This document shows positions 49,844-60,976 of a DNA stretch of 64,000 bases, piece after piece. Location: NCBI RefSeq assembly GCF_003955665.1, contig NZ_RXHU01000015.1, positions 124,001-188,000 on the forward strand. Direction: 5' to 3'. The translations under genes were made by a program, and so were the position numbers. Under the pieces are notes generated by a model. The model made no database searches. It was given only the letters and a program-made list of their open reading frames with translations, and had not been told where the DNA came from. Each line of letters starts with the position of its first letter. Positions within the stretch are counted from its first letter, which is position 1. Origin of the DNA: Paenibacillus whitsoniae (GTDB taxonomy: Bacteria; Bacillota; Bacilli; Paenibacillales; NBRC-103111).

Positions 49844-49884
49844 AAAAACCTAATCCCCGATAAAGTACAAAAGATTAGGCTATT
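49844..49884 (+). terminator. Terminator after the LysR gene
   Basis: CCTAATC / GATTAGG arms with a 17-nt loop, followed by CTATTTG. Confidence 0.5.
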
Positions 49885-50220
49885 TGCGGTCGTCCGATAG
49901 TCTAGCAGCCACCATTCCGGATGGTGAATGCTTGCGTTTTTTTTCGATGGCTCTGTTATTGTAATTGTTGATTTTCGAGCAAAAGAAAACCGCCTCTCAT
50001 AAGAAGCGGTGATTAAACTCCCTCGGTACGGTAATCCTCTATTCCCAAGGATATTTAGTTACCATGACTAGATTTCATAAAATGCAGACATACTCACAGA
50101 AATTTTAGCCGTCATTTATGGTAAGGTTCACCGCGAATGATCTTAAACTATCCGCCTGTCGCACATAATTGTCCCGCTCCATCAAAGGCTCGTGCGCCAT
50201 CGTTAGATATCCTCTTCGTA

Positions 50221-50254
50221 TCAAAACCCCGCCGGCAGCGACACCAGCGGGGTT
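50221..50254 (-). terminator. Terminator after the GH51 gene
   Basis: Minus strand: AACCCCGC / GCGGGGTT arms followed by TTGATACG. Confidence 0.65.
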
Positions 50255-50282
50255 GGTATTCCTTTTCGCTATTTCCGGCGCC

Positions 50283-51803
<1,521 letters not shown>

Positions 51804-51807
51804 CTAA

Positions 51808-51821
51808 ATTAAGCGTTTCCT
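51808..51821. promoter_or_regulatory. cre-like site upstream of GH51
   Basis: Minus strand AGGAAACGCTTAAT carries the GnAAnCGnT core of a catabolite-responsive element, 17 bp before the GH51 start codon. Confidence 0.4.
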
Positions 51822-51911
51822 GCTGACTCTATGGTAAAATGTCCGACCGCTGTGTACAATAAATTATTATGTTCAAAAACTGACCAATCGTGCTTTTTGG
51901 AGGTGAAGCTG

Positions 51912-52691
51912 ATGATTGAATTATTAAGCTGCGGGTATAATTACATCCACCCAAATGGAATTACAATTGACCGCCCGGCGGGGGCCGGAAACTATGCGTT
52001 TGTGTTTTTTAAAAGTTCAGCAGAAATCATGGTGAACGGGATGTGGTGCCCGGCCCCGAAACATACGTACATCCTGTTCAGCCCCGATATCCCCCATCTC
52101 TATCGAGAATTGGAGAAACCGTTCGTCAACGACTGGTTTCATTTTCTAGGAGAAGGCGTGGAGGCCTTTCTATCTCACATTCATTTCCCGCTGAATCAAC
52201 TCGTTCAAGCAGTCGACCCGCACCTGATCGGCCGATCTATCATGGAACTGCAGCGCATCAAGCTCTCCGGCGGCCCTCTCTGTGAAGCGATTGTGGAAGC
52301 TGACGTCAGGACGCTGTTTATGAAACTCAGCAACTTGCAAGAGAAACCTGCGGCTGCCGAAAAAGCAAGGCGATATTACCGCCAGTTCGAAGAGCTGCGC
52401 AACGAATTGTACAGTTCGCCGCAGAGGCATCGCACCGTGGACTCGCTTGCTGCTTCCTTGAATCTGAGCAAATCTTATTTTCAGCATATTTATAAAGCGT
52501 TGTTCGGCTGTTCCGTCATCCAAGACATGATAACCGGCAGACTGGAATACGCCAAGTTTCTGCTCGACAACGGCTCGCTGCCCATTGCCGCCATTGCCGA
52601 CATGTGCGGTTATGAGAACGACACCCATTTCATGCGCCAGTTTAAAAAATACGAAGGCATGACACCCCGCCAATATAAGTCTCGTCCGTAA
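51912..52691 (+). CDS. AraC-family regulator next to GH51
   Basis: A 259-residue regulator with an N-terminal cupin (AGAGNYAFVFFKSSAEIMVNGMWCPAPKHTYILFSPDIPHLYRE) and C-terminal AraC helix-turn-helix motifs (RTVDSLAASLNLSKSYFQHIYKALFGCSVIQDMITGRL; PIAAIADMCGYENDTHFMRQFKKYEGMTPRQY). The ATG at 51912 follows GGAGGTGA by 5 bp. Divergent from the arabinofuranosidase gene, which it probably activates. Confidence 0.9.
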   Translation: MIELLSCGYNYIHPNGITIDRPAGAGNYAFVFFKSSAEIMVNGMWCPAPKHTYILFSPDIPHLYRELEKPFVNDWFHFLGEGVEAFLSHIHFPLNQLVQAVDPHLIGRSIMELQRIKLSGGPLCEAIVEADVRTLFMKLSNLQEKPAAAEKARRYYRQFEELRNELYSSPQRHRTVDSLAASLNLSKSYFQHIYKALFGCSVIQDMITGRLEYAKFLLDNGSLPIAAIADMCGYENDTHFMRQFKKYEGMTPRQYKSRP

Positions 52692-52705
52692 AATCGGGGG
52701 CCAGC

Positions 52706-52735
52706 GCATAATTCTCGGCATTCTCGCTCACAATA
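52706..52735 (+). promoter_or_regulatory. Possible forespore (SigG-type) promoter of the ger operon
   Basis: GCATA (52706-52710), 18 nt, CACAATA (52729-52735) fits the SigG-type pattern GHATR-N18-CATNHTA with one mismatch. Its position 35 bp before gerAB agrees with forespore expression of germinant receptors. Confidence 0.4.
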
Positions 52736-52769
52736 GCCATGCTGTCAATTTTTTCCCCCCCAATAGGCG

Positions 52770-53873
52770 GTGAAGGCCTTGTCCGATACAACGGGACGTA
52801 TTAATTTTTTTCAAGCATGCCTGATTCTTTTCCTTATGAACGGACTCACGAACCATGTGATCGTCAATCCTATGCTGCTAGACGCTTCCGGCAGAGACGC
52901 TTGGCTGACTGTTCTGCTGTCAGGCGCCTTGTTCTTCGTGTGGTCAATCCCTTTGACCTGGATGATCCGCAAGACCAAACAGCAAAAATTGCTGCTTTGG
53001 CTGTCCGCCAGTTCCCACCCTGTCATCGGTTGGCTGCTGGTGATCCCGCTGTGCCTGCAGCTGTATATGATCGGCGGCATGACGACGATTCATACGGCGA
53101 CGTGGACAGTCGCCAATTATTTGCCGACAAGTCCTAAGCTGCTCGTTGTGCTTACGTTAACGCTGCTTTGTCTGCTTACCGCATACTGGGGCCTTCGGAC
53201 GATCGCCATTGCCGCGGCTTTGCTGCTGCCGATTGTGGTCTGCCTGGGCTACTTCGTTTCTTTCTCGAATATGAAACAGAAGGATTTTACATTGCTGACA
53301 CCGGTCATGGAGCATGGGCTGCCGCCAATCATCCATGGCATGACGTATGCCTGCGGGGGATTTATTGAAGCTGTAGTGCTTCTAGCCATGCAGCACAAGA
53401 TCACGACCACCATCAAGCTGTGGAAAATCCTCCTGTATGCCGGACTCTCCATGTATGTGATGCTGGGCCCGGTCATTGGCGCCATAACCGAGTTTGGCCC
53501 CATCGAAGCGGCACTGCAAATGGAGTCGCCGTACGAACAGTGGCGGCTTGTCAAACTAGGCGAATATATTGAGCATGTGGACTTTTTTTCCATTTTCCAA
53601 TGGTTGTCGGGGGCTTGCGTGCGTATTAGCTTGGCCGTGTTCCTCTGCGTCGAGCTTCTTCCGATTCGTCGAAAAGGAGCGCGACTAGCAGCCGTCTCGT
53701 TCATCTGTGCGACCTACATTGCCGCTGGCCTCGTTCCAATTAACGAATATGCATTTTACTTGTGGATGTACAACTACTATTTTCCAATCTCTTTGGGGCT
53801 GATGCTATCCGTGTTTGCCGCTTGGCTGCTCGTCGCCATATTCGGCAAGAACAATGTGGAGGTGGAAGCATGA
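52770..53873 (+). CDS. Spore germination receptor subunit B (GerAB family)
   Basis: A 367-residue inner-membrane protein of the amino-acid permease-like GerAB family with about ten spans (FFQACLILFLMNGLTNHVIVNPMLL, GWLLVIPLCLQLYMIGGM, YISF-like C-terminal spans ending ISLGLMLSVFAAWLLVAIFGKNN). It forms the germinant-binding membrane subunit of spore receptors. The GTG at 52770 has no strong ribosome site; a TTG at 52779, preceded by GGCGGTGA, is an alternative start. Operon order here is B-A-C rather than A-B-C. It overlaps the A gene by 4 bp. Confidence 0.88.
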   Translation: MKALSDTTGRINFFQACLILFLMNGLTNHVIVNPMLLDASGRDAWLTVLLSGALFFVWSIPLTWMIRKTKQQKLLLWLSASSHPVIGWLLVIPLCLQLYMIGGMTTIHTATWTVANYLPTSPKLLVVLTLTLLCLLTAYWGLRTIAIAAALLLPIVVCLGYFVSFSNMKQKDFTLLTPVMEHGLPPIIHGMTYACGGFIEAVVLLAMQHKITTTIKLWKILLYAGLSMYVMLGPVIGAITEFGPIEAALQMESPYEQWRLVKLGEYIEHVDFFSIFQWLSGACVRISLAVFLCVELLPIRRKGARLAAVSFICATYIAAGLVPINEYAFYLWMYNYYFPISLGLMLSVFAAWLLVAIFGKNNVEVEA

Positions 53874-55351
53874 ACGCCGTCTGCCGGAACGATGAGCTAG
53901 GCTGGACAGAAGAACGGCTGTGCGCCTTATTCAGCCATTCGGCCGATGTTACTGTCCGTGTCTGCCAATTCGGAACGGAAGAAGCGACGAAGGTCGTCAT
54001 CGCCTATTCTGACGGGCTCAGCGATACGAGCGCGCTGGCTTTGACCGTGCTGCCTGCACTTGGAAAGCAATTTGAAGCGAAAGGCAGCTTTCAGGCCCAA
54101 TCGCTGCAAAGCCTGGGGTCTCTTCAACTCATCCCTTACGCCCCCGCGGTCACGTCTGATGAAGTTGCGGAATCCCTCTTTCAAGGCGAGCTCGTCCTCC
54201 TGTTCCCTTCCTTCGGGGGCCTTTATCACGTTAGCATCGAGCATCGTCCCCAACGAACACCGTACGAGTCCAGTACAGAAATTTCAATAAAAGGACCGAA
54301 GGACTGCTTTATAGAAGATATTGTGGTCAATGCCGCGCTGATCCGCAAACGAATCCGCAGCACCACGCTGCGGTATGAAACGTTCACCTTGGGCCAACGG
54401 ACGAAAACCAAAGCAGGCCTGTTTTATTTCGAGGATCTTGTCCCCCCCAAAGCATTGCAGAAAGCCCGAAGCCGCCTGGCAAACATAGATGTCGAAGGAA
54501 TTTTCACGACAAATCAGATTGACGAGCTGCTGGCAGATGCCAAATATGCGATTTTACCTCAGCTTGCGACTACCGGCAGGCCGGATTTTGCCGTAAATGC
54601 GCTGCTTACCGGCCGGTTTGTTATCCTGATTGACGGCAATCCGATGGTGCTGATCGGACCTGCCGATCTGCCGCTGCTGCTGAAATCGCCCGAGGATGCG
54701 CATTTCAGTTTCTATTATGTGTCTTTTGCACGGATAATTCGCATACTGTGCTTGCTGGTGTCCATCTTTCTTCCCGGCCTATGGGCAGCTCTCATGGCTT
54801 TTCACCCCGATCAGCTGCCTTTCAGGCTCATGGCTACCATCAGCGTCTCGCGGATCGGGCTGCCCTTATCTGCGCAAATTGAAATGTTCCTGCTGCTCAT
54901 GCTGCTCGAAATATTCCGCGAAGCCGGCGTACGTCTGCCAAGTTCGATCGGACAAACGATGACCTCGATCGGCGGTCTCATCATCGGCGACGCTGCCATA
55001 AGAGCAGGGCTCGTCTCACCCTCCATCGTCGTCATCGGCGCGATTACAGCCGTCGCAGGGGTCACGCTGATCAACCAAACGCTGAGCACCATGACCAGTA
55101 TTATGCGGCTGCTGTTCTTTTTCTTTGGCGCGCTGATGGGCATGTACGGCATGATTCTTGGGATCATTCTATTCTTCATCTACGTCTCTCAGTTGACGTC
55201 ATTCGGCATTCCGTACCTGCCGGCACTCTCGCCGCCTCGTCTGCTGGAAGCGATGAAAGCCTTCATCCGGCTTCCCTGGCGATTGATGAACAAGCGGCTG
55301 TCCTTCCTGGGCCGAAATGCTTCCGGCGATCGCGAGGCGGATGAGGAATGA
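53870..55351 (+). CDS. Spore germination receptor subunit A (GerAA family)
   Basis: A 493-residue GerA-family protein. The N-terminal soluble half holds the conserved GELVLLFPSFGGLYHVSIEHRPQRTPYESSTEISIKGPKDCFIEDIVVNAALIRKRIRS. The membrane half (about 310-470) has the HPDQLPFRLMATISVSRIGLPLSAQIEMFLLLMLLEIFREAGVRLPSSIGQTMTSIGGLIIGDAAIRAGLVSPSIV signature. The ATG at 53870 overlaps the B gene stop; GGAGGTGGAAGC is the ribosome site. The N-terminal region is shorter than in B. subtilis GerAA. Confidence 0.93.
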   Translation: MNAVCRNDELGWTEERLCALFSHSADVTVRVCQFGTEEATKVVIAYSDGLSDTSALALTVLPALGKQFEAKGSFQAQSLQSLGSLQLIPYAPAVTSDEVAESLFQGELVLLFPSFGGLYHVSIEHRPQRTPYESSTEISIKGPKDCFIEDIVVNAALIRKRIRSTTLRYETFTLGQRTKTKAGLFYFEDLVPPKALQKARSRLANIDVEGIFTTNQIDELLADAKYAILPQLATTGRPDFAVNALLTGRFVILIDGNPMVLIGPADLPLLLKSPEDAHFSFYYVSFARIIRILCLLVSIFLPGLWAALMAFHPDQLPFRLMATISVSRIGLPLSAQIEMFLLLMLLEIFREAGVRLPSSIGQTMTSIGGLIIGDAAIRAGLVSPSIVVIGAITAVAGVTLINQTLSTMTSIMRLLFFFFGALMGMYGMILGIILFFIYVSQLTSFGIPYLPALSPPRLLEAMKAFIRLPWRLMNKRLSFLGRNASGDREADEE

Positions 55352-56502
55352 ACGACGCTGTGTATACACGTTGGCGCCGCTTGCTGACGATCGGCCTCAT
55401 ACCGCTACTGCTCGTCAGTCTGACAGGCTGCTGGGGTTCGCAAGATATCCAAAGCCAAGCTTACGCGACGGCCATCGGGCTCGATTATGAGAATGGCGAA
55501 TACATCACCTACGTGCAGGTGCTCAACTTCGGTAATGTGGCGCGATCCGAAAAAATTGAGATTGGCAATGGGCTCCCCATCTGGCTAGGCAAAGCGAGAA
55601 ACTTGCTGTTGTCGGAAGCCCTTACCACCATTCATTTTACTTCCCAGCTGCCGATGTTCTGGGGGCACGTCCGAATCGTGGTCTGCACAGAACGCTTTCT
55701 GCGGATGAAAGGCCTCCAGACGGCCTATAATGCCATGAACCGCTATCGCGAAATCCGCTACAATATTTACTTGTACGGCACGAAAGAGAAGCTCGAGGAC
55801 TTGTTCACGCAGAAGTCCATGCTTAACGAATCCCCGATTGATTCCTTGATCGCCAACCCGAAACAAGTGTATGAGCCGCTCTCAAGCAATCAAATTACAG
55901 CGAGGATTAATGAGCCTGGGAACCCGGCCGTCCTGCCGTCTATCTCCCTCGATGGCTCCGTCTGGAAGGAAGATAAGAAGGGTAAACCGATGTTTCGTAT
56001 TGACGGGGGTTACTTTTTCACCGATCGGCAATTTGGCGGATGGATGTCTACTGACGAACTGGAAGGCGCGAGATGGAGACAGAGCAAGTTGCGCGACATC
56101 GGCATCATGGTCCCAGCCAAGAATCCGTATGCTTCGCTCATGATCAAGAAATCGAGGCTCAAGATTACTCCCATATGGGAGGCGGGCGAGATGAAGTTCG
56201 ATATCCAAGTCAAGCTCCAAGGCTTTGTTATGGAGCTGCTCGATGACGTTGCTATGGATCAGCTTGTGAACGATGCGAATGAAGTGATCCGCGCAAGCAT
56301 TCAGCATTCTTTTCAAGTCGGTGTAGAAAAGAAATGTGATCCCTTCGCGCTTCAGCAAGCCTTCTATCGTAAATTTCCGAAGATATGGGACAGGATAGGC
56401 GGCAAATCGGAATTTATGTTAAAGTCTGATTCCTTGCGGAACATTCATGTGAAATTGGATATCCTTCACACCGGCAAGTACAAGGGACGCACGGCGAAAT
56501 GA
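55348..56502 (+). CDS. Spore germination lipoprotein subunit C (GerAC family)
   Basis: A 384-residue lipoprotein with signal and lipobox LIPLLLVSLTGCWGSQDIQSQAYATAIGLDY. This is the Ger(x)C start (CWGS/CWD + AxAIGLDY), followed by the domain text RNLLLSEALTTIHF, RFLRMKGLQTAYNAMNRYREIRYNIYLYG and the C-terminal QHSFQVGVEKKCDPFALQQAFYRKFPKIWDRI. Coupled to subunit A by ATGA. It completes one full germinant receptor. Confidence 0.93.
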   Translation: MNDAVYTRWRRLLTIGLIPLLLVSLTGCWGSQDIQSQAYATAIGLDYENGEYITYVQVLNFGNVARSEKIEIGNGLPIWLGKARNLLLSEALTTIHFTSQLPMFWGHVRIVVCTERFLRMKGLQTAYNAMNRYREIRYNIYLYGTKEKLEDLFTQKSMLNESPIDSLIANPKQVYEPLSSNQITARINEPGNPAVLPSISLDGSVWKEDKKGKPMFRIDGGYFFTDRQFGGWMSTDELEGARWRQSKLRDIGIMVPAKNPYASLMIKKSRLKITPIWEAGEMKFDIQVKLQGFVMELLDDVAMDQLVNDANEVIRASIQHSFQVGVEKKCDPFALQQAFYRKFPKIWDRIGGKSEFMLKSDSLRNIHVKLDILHTGKYKGRTAK

Positions 56503-56637
56503 CAGATAGCAGCCGGCTAAGCAGGTGTTCCGTGTCATTGTGTTGGACGTTAATAATAGACCTTTCCTACAGTTAACCTATTTCTATGATGATCAAATGG
56601 GGCGAGTTGGGGATAAATGCGAATGGCTACATGCAGT

Positions 56638-56680
56638 AAAAATAGGAGGTCACTGTAAAACGCAGTGACCTCCTATTTTC
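56638..56680 (+). terminator. Terminator of the ger operon
   Basis: AAAATAGGAGGTCACTG / CAGTGACCTCCTATTTT, a perfect 17-bp stem with a 7-nt loop. Confidence 0.85.
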
Positions 56681-56744
56681 GGCTGTAGGATTGAGCTATC
56701 GGTCTTCGTTAATGAAGCTGCCGATCAACTTTCTCGACAGCCTG

Positions 56745-56775
56745 ACAAGGAACCCCATTGGGTTCCTTGTTTTAT
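56745..56775 (-). terminator. Terminator of the GNAT gene (bidirectional)
   Basis: ACAAGGAACCC / GGGTTCCTTGT with a 4-nt loop and flanking T-rich DNA; it touches the GNAT stop codon at 56772. Confidence 0.7.
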
Positions 56776-57194
56776 TTATATTCCATAACCCAGTACTTCT
56801 CTTCTCCCGGACGGCCTTCCTCAACAACCTTCTCCCAACCGTTGCGTTCATAAAATGTCAATGCTTTATGATTTTTAGATACACATTTTAATCGCATCGG
56901 TTTATTCATTTTATCGTCTGCTGCTTGCAGCAAACGACTGCCGACTCCTTTACCGGAGCAATTCGGGTGAACAAAAAGATTATGAATGAAGTTATCCGGC
57001 AAATATAAGGAGATAAATCCCATAAGGATACCGGCCTCTTCTGCTACGATGATGAATTCGTCCTCCGTATGCTTATCGAAATCCTCCAAAGTCATTTCAA
57101 TAATATTGTCCCATACGAAGGCATTGCACCGTGATTCGAGATACAGCTTTCTTAGTTCAGGGTAATCCCCTTCATGAGCCTCTCTAATATTCAA
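56772..57194 (-). CDS. GNAT-family N-acetyltransferase
   Basis: A 140-residue acetyltransferase with the acetyl-CoA loop HPNCSGKGVGSRLLQAAD (Q/R-x-x-G-x-G type), a preceding strand (FIHNLFVHP) and motif B MRLKCVSKNHKALTFYERNGWEKV. Substrate unknown. Apparently monocistronic, with its own terminator. Confidence 0.9.
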   Translation of the reverse strand: MNIREAHEGDYPELRKLYLESRCNAFVWDNIIEMTLEDFDKHTEDEFIIVAEEAGILMGFISLYLPDNFIHNLFVHPNCSGKGVGSRLLQAADDKMNKPMRLKCVSKNHKALTFYERNGWEKVVEEGRPGEEKYWVMEYK

Positions 57195-57275
57195 TTGCTG
57201 ACTCCCTCTGCATTGAAGATTTGATGTGATGTATGCCTCTCTTATAGCCTGTCCGTCATGATGCTATCACATTCT

Positions 57276-57851
57276 TTAGCTGGGTGATATGGTATCCATA
57301 CAATAGGTTTGATAAAGACGTTTTTTTATGCCCAAACCTGTTGCGATTAGATAGAGACATCCAAACAGTCCCTTTTGTATATATCTAGGGAGTCCCGGCA
57401 GATAGCTTTCGCCGAGTTGAAAGATTATCGCTAATTCAAAAATGTTTCGCGGTATTCCTTTCGAATTTGTTTTACCGTCTTGTATGAGGCCGTAAGCGAT
57501 CCTAAGCATCGGCTCAAAGCTGCGGGCAGGGGAAATTTTCACGCGAAATTTTATGGGAGTCGGGCCCGGGTTATAAAACCGGTGAACGGACCCGATCTGA
57601 ATGGTTTTCTTCTCTCCAGGTTGCACGATATACGTACCCCCACTACAATCGACGTACACAGACCCTTCCAGTGCCTCGAACTCTTCGCAGTAGGAGATAT
57701 GATAGTGAAGATCATTTTTACCGCCCGGGTTCAATTCAACTTCCACCAGTTCATGATCCCCGTCTGTTTCCATTGATGTAGATAGAAACGTAACACGGTC
57801 GCCAATAATTGGATTTTCTATCGTTCGGTTATTCCGATTATGGTGTTCCAT
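57276..57851 (-). CDS. Cupin-domain protein (191 aa)
   Basis: A 191-residue protein. Residues 15-115 form a cupin (VEVELNPGGKNDLHYHISYCEEFEALEGSVYVDCSGGTYIVQPGEKKTIQIGSVHRFYN) with likely metal ligands in HYH...E and H. A hydrophobic C-terminal part may bind the membrane (GLFGCLYLIATGLGI). The ATG at 57849-57851 lies 14 bp after the DUF418 stop and has a weak AGGTTGAG upstream. Probably co-transcribed with DUF418; function unknown. Confidence 0.78.
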   Translation of the reverse strand: MEHHNRNNRTIENPIIGDRVTFLSTSMETDGDHELVEVELNPGGKNDLHYHISYCEEFEALEGSVYVDCSGGTYIVQPGEKKTIQIGSVHRFYNPGPTPIKFRVKISPARSFEPMLRIAYGLIQDGKTNSKGIPRNIFELAIIFQLGESYLPGLPRYIQKGLFGCLYLIATGLGIKKRLYQTYCMDTISPS

Positions 57852-57864
57852 CGAGCGGCTCAAC

Positions 57865-59112
57865 CTATCGTGGCCTTTGATCTGAAGCCGTTTGAACCAC
57901 GGAGGCCGCAGCCGGTCGTGCCTGCTCAAGCTTTCCGTAAGTTAACCGCCTCCATACCCATTCCATCGGTCCGAGCGAAAACCGGTTCATCCACCATCTG
58001 CTAAACCCGATTTCAACCGCGATCACGATCAGACAATACCCCGTCACGGTAAGAAAATCCAGTTTGGCATAGAAGTTAAGCCCTGCAAAAAAAACTACTG
58101 AGACTACCGACTGCATAATATAGTTGGTTAAACTCATCTGTCCCACGAACTTCAGCGGTTGAAGGAGTTTATGGCCGATCGGCTTCTGGAACAACAATAC
58201 AATAAACGAGATGTATAGAAAACTAAGGAATATCCCGCAGCCATATATCAGAAATTGATCGAGCAGCGCTTGATAGGCTCCTAATGCGAAAAACTTCAAC
58301 CGGGTACACGCAAATGAAACAACGACAATGACACTTACGATACTGCTAATGTTCCTGATCTTGCGAAATAAACCCGTATATTTTCCCATATTCTCGAACA
58401 CACCGATTCTGCCAAAATAAAATCCAAGCAGCATCATGGCAAACATGCTGGGATAGCCGATCTGCTCCGACGCCAAATTCGGCAATACTTCGTGTTGGAT
58501 ACGGAAGTTCAACCACTCTCCATAATTACCGTGGTGATAGACCTCAATCGCGGCGGCAGCGGAATCCTCCGCAATTTTATAGTTCGCTGCGCTGCCGGCA
58601 TTTAACGACTCTGCCGGTTGGAGGAAGGACAATGAAAACATGACGAGGAAGAGGATAAGAATCGAAATAGCCCATCTTAGTATGGTCTTGTCTTTACGGC
58701 GATAAAACAACATCAACAGGCTGCCGAGTAATGCATATTGGTGCAGAACGTCACCGTTATAAAAAAACACACCATGCGCGATGCCGATAAGGAACAGGAT
58801 AAGCATCCGTCGGGAGAAGAGCTTGAACACACGTTTTCCCTTTTGCTCGGCACGGCGCATAAATAAGTAGAAGCCCACTCCGAATAACAAAGAAAGAATC
58901 GGATAGCATCTCCCCGTGAGGAACATGTCAATCACAAGCCGTACCCCTTGATTGACCGCCGACTCATCCGGCAGCACGCTATTTCGCTGGTAAAACAAAT
59001 CAGGTGAACTTAAGAAAATAACATTGACGAAAAAAATCCCAAACACAGCCAATCCCCGTAAAATGTCAATTAATGAAATCCGGTCGGTTGTTGTTGTTGG
59101 TTGCATATTCAT
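57865..59112 (-). CDS. DUF418 family polytopic membrane protein (YeiB-like)
   Basis: A 415-residue membrane protein with about ten spans: ISLIDILRGLAVFGIFFVNVIFLSSP at the start, the central RMLILFLIGIAHGVFFYNGDVLHQYALLGSLLMLF and the C-terminal DUF418 core LKFVGQMSLTNYIMQSVVSVVFF...GPMEWVWRRLTYGK. The family resembles acyltransferase-like or transport proteins, but its function is unsettled. The ATG at 59110-59112 has AAGGATG 7 bp upstream. Confidence 0.9.
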   Translation of the reverse strand: MNMQPTTTTDRISLIDILRGLAVFGIFFVNVIFLSSPDLFYQRNSVLPDESAVNQGVRLVIDMFLTGRCYPILSLLFGVGFYLFMRRAEQKGKRVFKLFSRRMLILFLIGIAHGVFFYNGDVLHQYALLGSLLMLFYRRKDKTILRWAISILILFLVMFSLSFLQPAESLNAGSAANYKIAEDSAAAAIEVYHHGNYGEWLNFRIQHEVLPNLASEQIGYPSMFAMMLLGFYFGRIGVFENMGKYTGLFRKIRNISSIVSVIVVVSFACTRLKFFALGAYQALLDQFLIYGCGIFLSFLYISFIVLLFQKPIGHKLLQPLKFVGQMSLTNYIMQSVVSVVFFAGLNFYAKLDFLTVTGYCLIVIAVEIGFSRWWMNRFSLGPMEWVWRRLTYGKLEQARPAAASVVQTASDQRPR

Positions 59113-59228
59113 GATAACATCCTTCCCTATACTCTTATCCGGCGCCATAATTGAACTATAATGTATTTCTTGGAATAAAAATATTATCCTCAGGGATAAC
59201 CCAGCCATATCCTTAAGGTGAATGGCAA

Positions 59229-59261
59229 CAAAAAAACCGGCGAACGCTATCGTCCGCCGGT
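59229..59261 (-). terminator. Terminator after the FGGY kinase gene
   Basis: Minus strand: ACCGGCG(G) / CGCCGGT arms, then TTTTTTTG. It lies directly after the kinase stop at 59276. Confidence 0.8.
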
Positions 59262-59275
59262 CCTGATCCAATCCA

Positions 59276-60874
59276 CTACTTCAAACTCGCCACAGCGGCC
59301 CGCTCGATCGCGAGGCCGTCCTTATAGCGCTGCATAAACGTCTCGAAGCCTGCCGCGTCCTGCGGCCGCGGCGCAAGCGTGGTGCCCGCTTTGTCTGCGA
59401 ACACGCGGCTGCTCAAGTACGCCTCCAGCGTCTCGCCGCTGGATTTGCGCAGCATATACGCGGCCAGCAGGGCGATGCCCCACGCGCCGCCTTCCCCTGC
59501 CGTCTCCATCACGGAGACGGGAACGTTCAAGGCGCCAGCCATCACGCTCTGCCCGACGCCCTCGGTCTTGAAGAAACCGCCATGGCCGACGATTTCCTGC
59601 AGCTTCACCTGCTCCTGCTTGAGCAGGATGTCCATGCCCATTTTCAAAGCGCCCAGCGCCGTGAATAAATGAACGCGAATGAAGTTCGCGAGCGTAAAAT
59701 TACTGCCGGAGGAGCGCACAAAGAGCGGTCGCCCTTCCTCAAAATGCGTGATATGCTCGCCGGACAAATACCCGTAAGCAAGCAAGCCGCCGCAATCCGG
59801 ATCCCCTTGCAAAGCCAGATTATACAGCGTACTGTATAACTGGTTGCGATCGGCTTGCAGGCCCATCGCCTTCCCGAACTCATCGAACAAGCCGACCCAC
59901 GCGTTGAGATCCGAGGAGCAGTTGTTCGAATGTGCCATCGCCACAAGATGGCCGGAAGGCGTCGTCACCAAGTCGATCTCGTCGTAGACGCGAGATAACT
60001 CTCGCTCCAGGACGACCATGGCAAAAACCGACGTCCCCGCCGACACGTTGCCGGTACGCTGCGCCACGCTGTTCGTCGCTACCATGCCGGTACCGGCATC
60101 GCCCTCCGGCGGACAGAGCAGAATCCCCGCCTGCAATTCGCCGGTCACATCCAACAGACGCGCGCCCTCTTCCGTAAGCACGCTCCCCGTGTTCCCTGCG
60201 GAGAGCACCTCAGGCAGAATTTCTTCAAGACGCCAAGGAAGCTCGCGATCCGCGATTGCTTCATTAAACTGCCGAACCATGTCGGCGTTGTAGGTCTTCG
60301 TCTGCAAATCAATCGGAAACATGCCCGACGCTTCCCCGACCCCCAACACCTTTTGTCCCGTAAGCTTCCAATGAATGTAACCCGCTAGCGTTGTCTGAAA
60401 AGCAATGTCTGGCACATGCGCCTCTTGATTGAGAATCGCTTGATACAGATGCGCGATGCTCCAACGCTGCGGAACCGGGTAGTTAAACAAAGCGGTCAAC
60501 GCCTTGGCAGCTTGCTCTGTCATATTGTTGCGCCATGTGCGGAACGGTACCAACAGCTCCCCGTCCTTATCGAAGGCCATATAGCCATGCATCATTCCGC
60601 TGATGCCGATGGCGCCGATTTTGTGCAAGGATACGCCATATTGCCGTTTAACCTCGTCAGCCATGTTGCGGTAACAATCTTGTAAGCCCTTCCAAATGTC
60701 CTCCAGGCTGTAAGTCCACACCTGATTCACATAGCTGTTCTCCCAATCGTGGCTGCCCGAAGCAATCGGCGTGTGATCTTCCCCAATGAGCACTGCCTTA
60801 ATCCGTGTCGAGCCAAACTCGATTCCGAGTGTTGTGCGTCCTAGCTCAATCGCATTTTGGATATCTCTCTTCAT
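59276..60874 (-). CDS. FGGY-family sugar kinase, probable L-ribulokinase (AraK/AraB-like)
   Basis: A 532-residue sugar kinase of the FGGY fold. The phosphate-1 loop is [23 protein letters not shown], followed by [17 protein letters not shown], the FGGY region [31 protein letters not shown] and the C-terminal ATP site [45 protein letters not shown]. Substrate cannot be read from sequence, but a consensus AraR box overlaps the promoter, favouring L-ribulose and linking it to the GH51 arabinofuranosidase nearby. The ATG at 60872-60874 has GGAGG 8 bp upstream. Confidence 0.85.
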   Translation of the reverse strand: MKRDIQNAIELGRTTLGIEFGSTRIKAVLIGEDHTPIASGSHDWENSYVNQVWTYSLEDIWKGLQDCYRNMADEVKRQYGVSLHKIGAIGISGMMHGYMAFDKDGELLVPFRTWRNNMTEQAAKALTALFNYPVPQRWSIAHLYQAILNQEAHVPDIAFQTTLAGYIHWKLTGQKVLGVGEASGMFPIDLQTKTYNADMVRQFNEAIADRELPWRLEEILPEVLSAGNTGSVLTEEGARLLDVTGELQAGILLCPPEGDAGTGMVATNSVAQRTGNVSAGTSVFAMVVLERELSRVYDEIDLVTTPSGHLVAMAHSNNCSSDLNAWVGLFDEFGKAMGLQADRNQLYSTLYNLALQGDPDCGGLLAYGYLSGEHITHFEEGRPLFVRSSGSNFTLANFIRVHLFTALGALKMGMDILLKQEQVKLQEIVGHGGFFKTEGVGQSVMAGALNVPVSVMETAGEGGAWGIALLAAYMLRKSSGETLEAYLSSRVFADKAGTTLAPRPQDAAGFETFMQRYKDGLAIERAAVASLK

Positions 60875-60953
60875 TCCTTGCTCCTCCATCCCGTCATTTA
60901 ACAAGTAATCGCAACTGTCACCCCTGAACCATGCAACAGGTGCTGCTACCACC

Positions 60954-60976
60954 ATTATAACTTGTACGTACAAGTT
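60954..60976 (-). promoter_or_regulatory. AraR operator overlapping the kinase promoter
   Basis: AACTTGTACGTACAAGTT (60959-60976) is a perfect 18-bp palindrome matching the known AraR box ATTTGTACGTACAAAT in its core. It overlaps a TATAAT -10 box (60954-60959, minus strand), 80 bp upstream of the kinase start, so binding would block transcription. Confidence 0.85.

Larger units (their letters stand above)
49825..50282. other. 460-bp convergent intergenic region
   Basis: It contains the LysR terminator (49844-49884), isolated small hairpins (CACCAT-tccgg-ATGGTG at 49911-49927; ACCGCCTCT/AGCGGT near 49990-50010) and the GH51 terminator (50221-50254). No gene was recognised. Confidence 0.55.
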
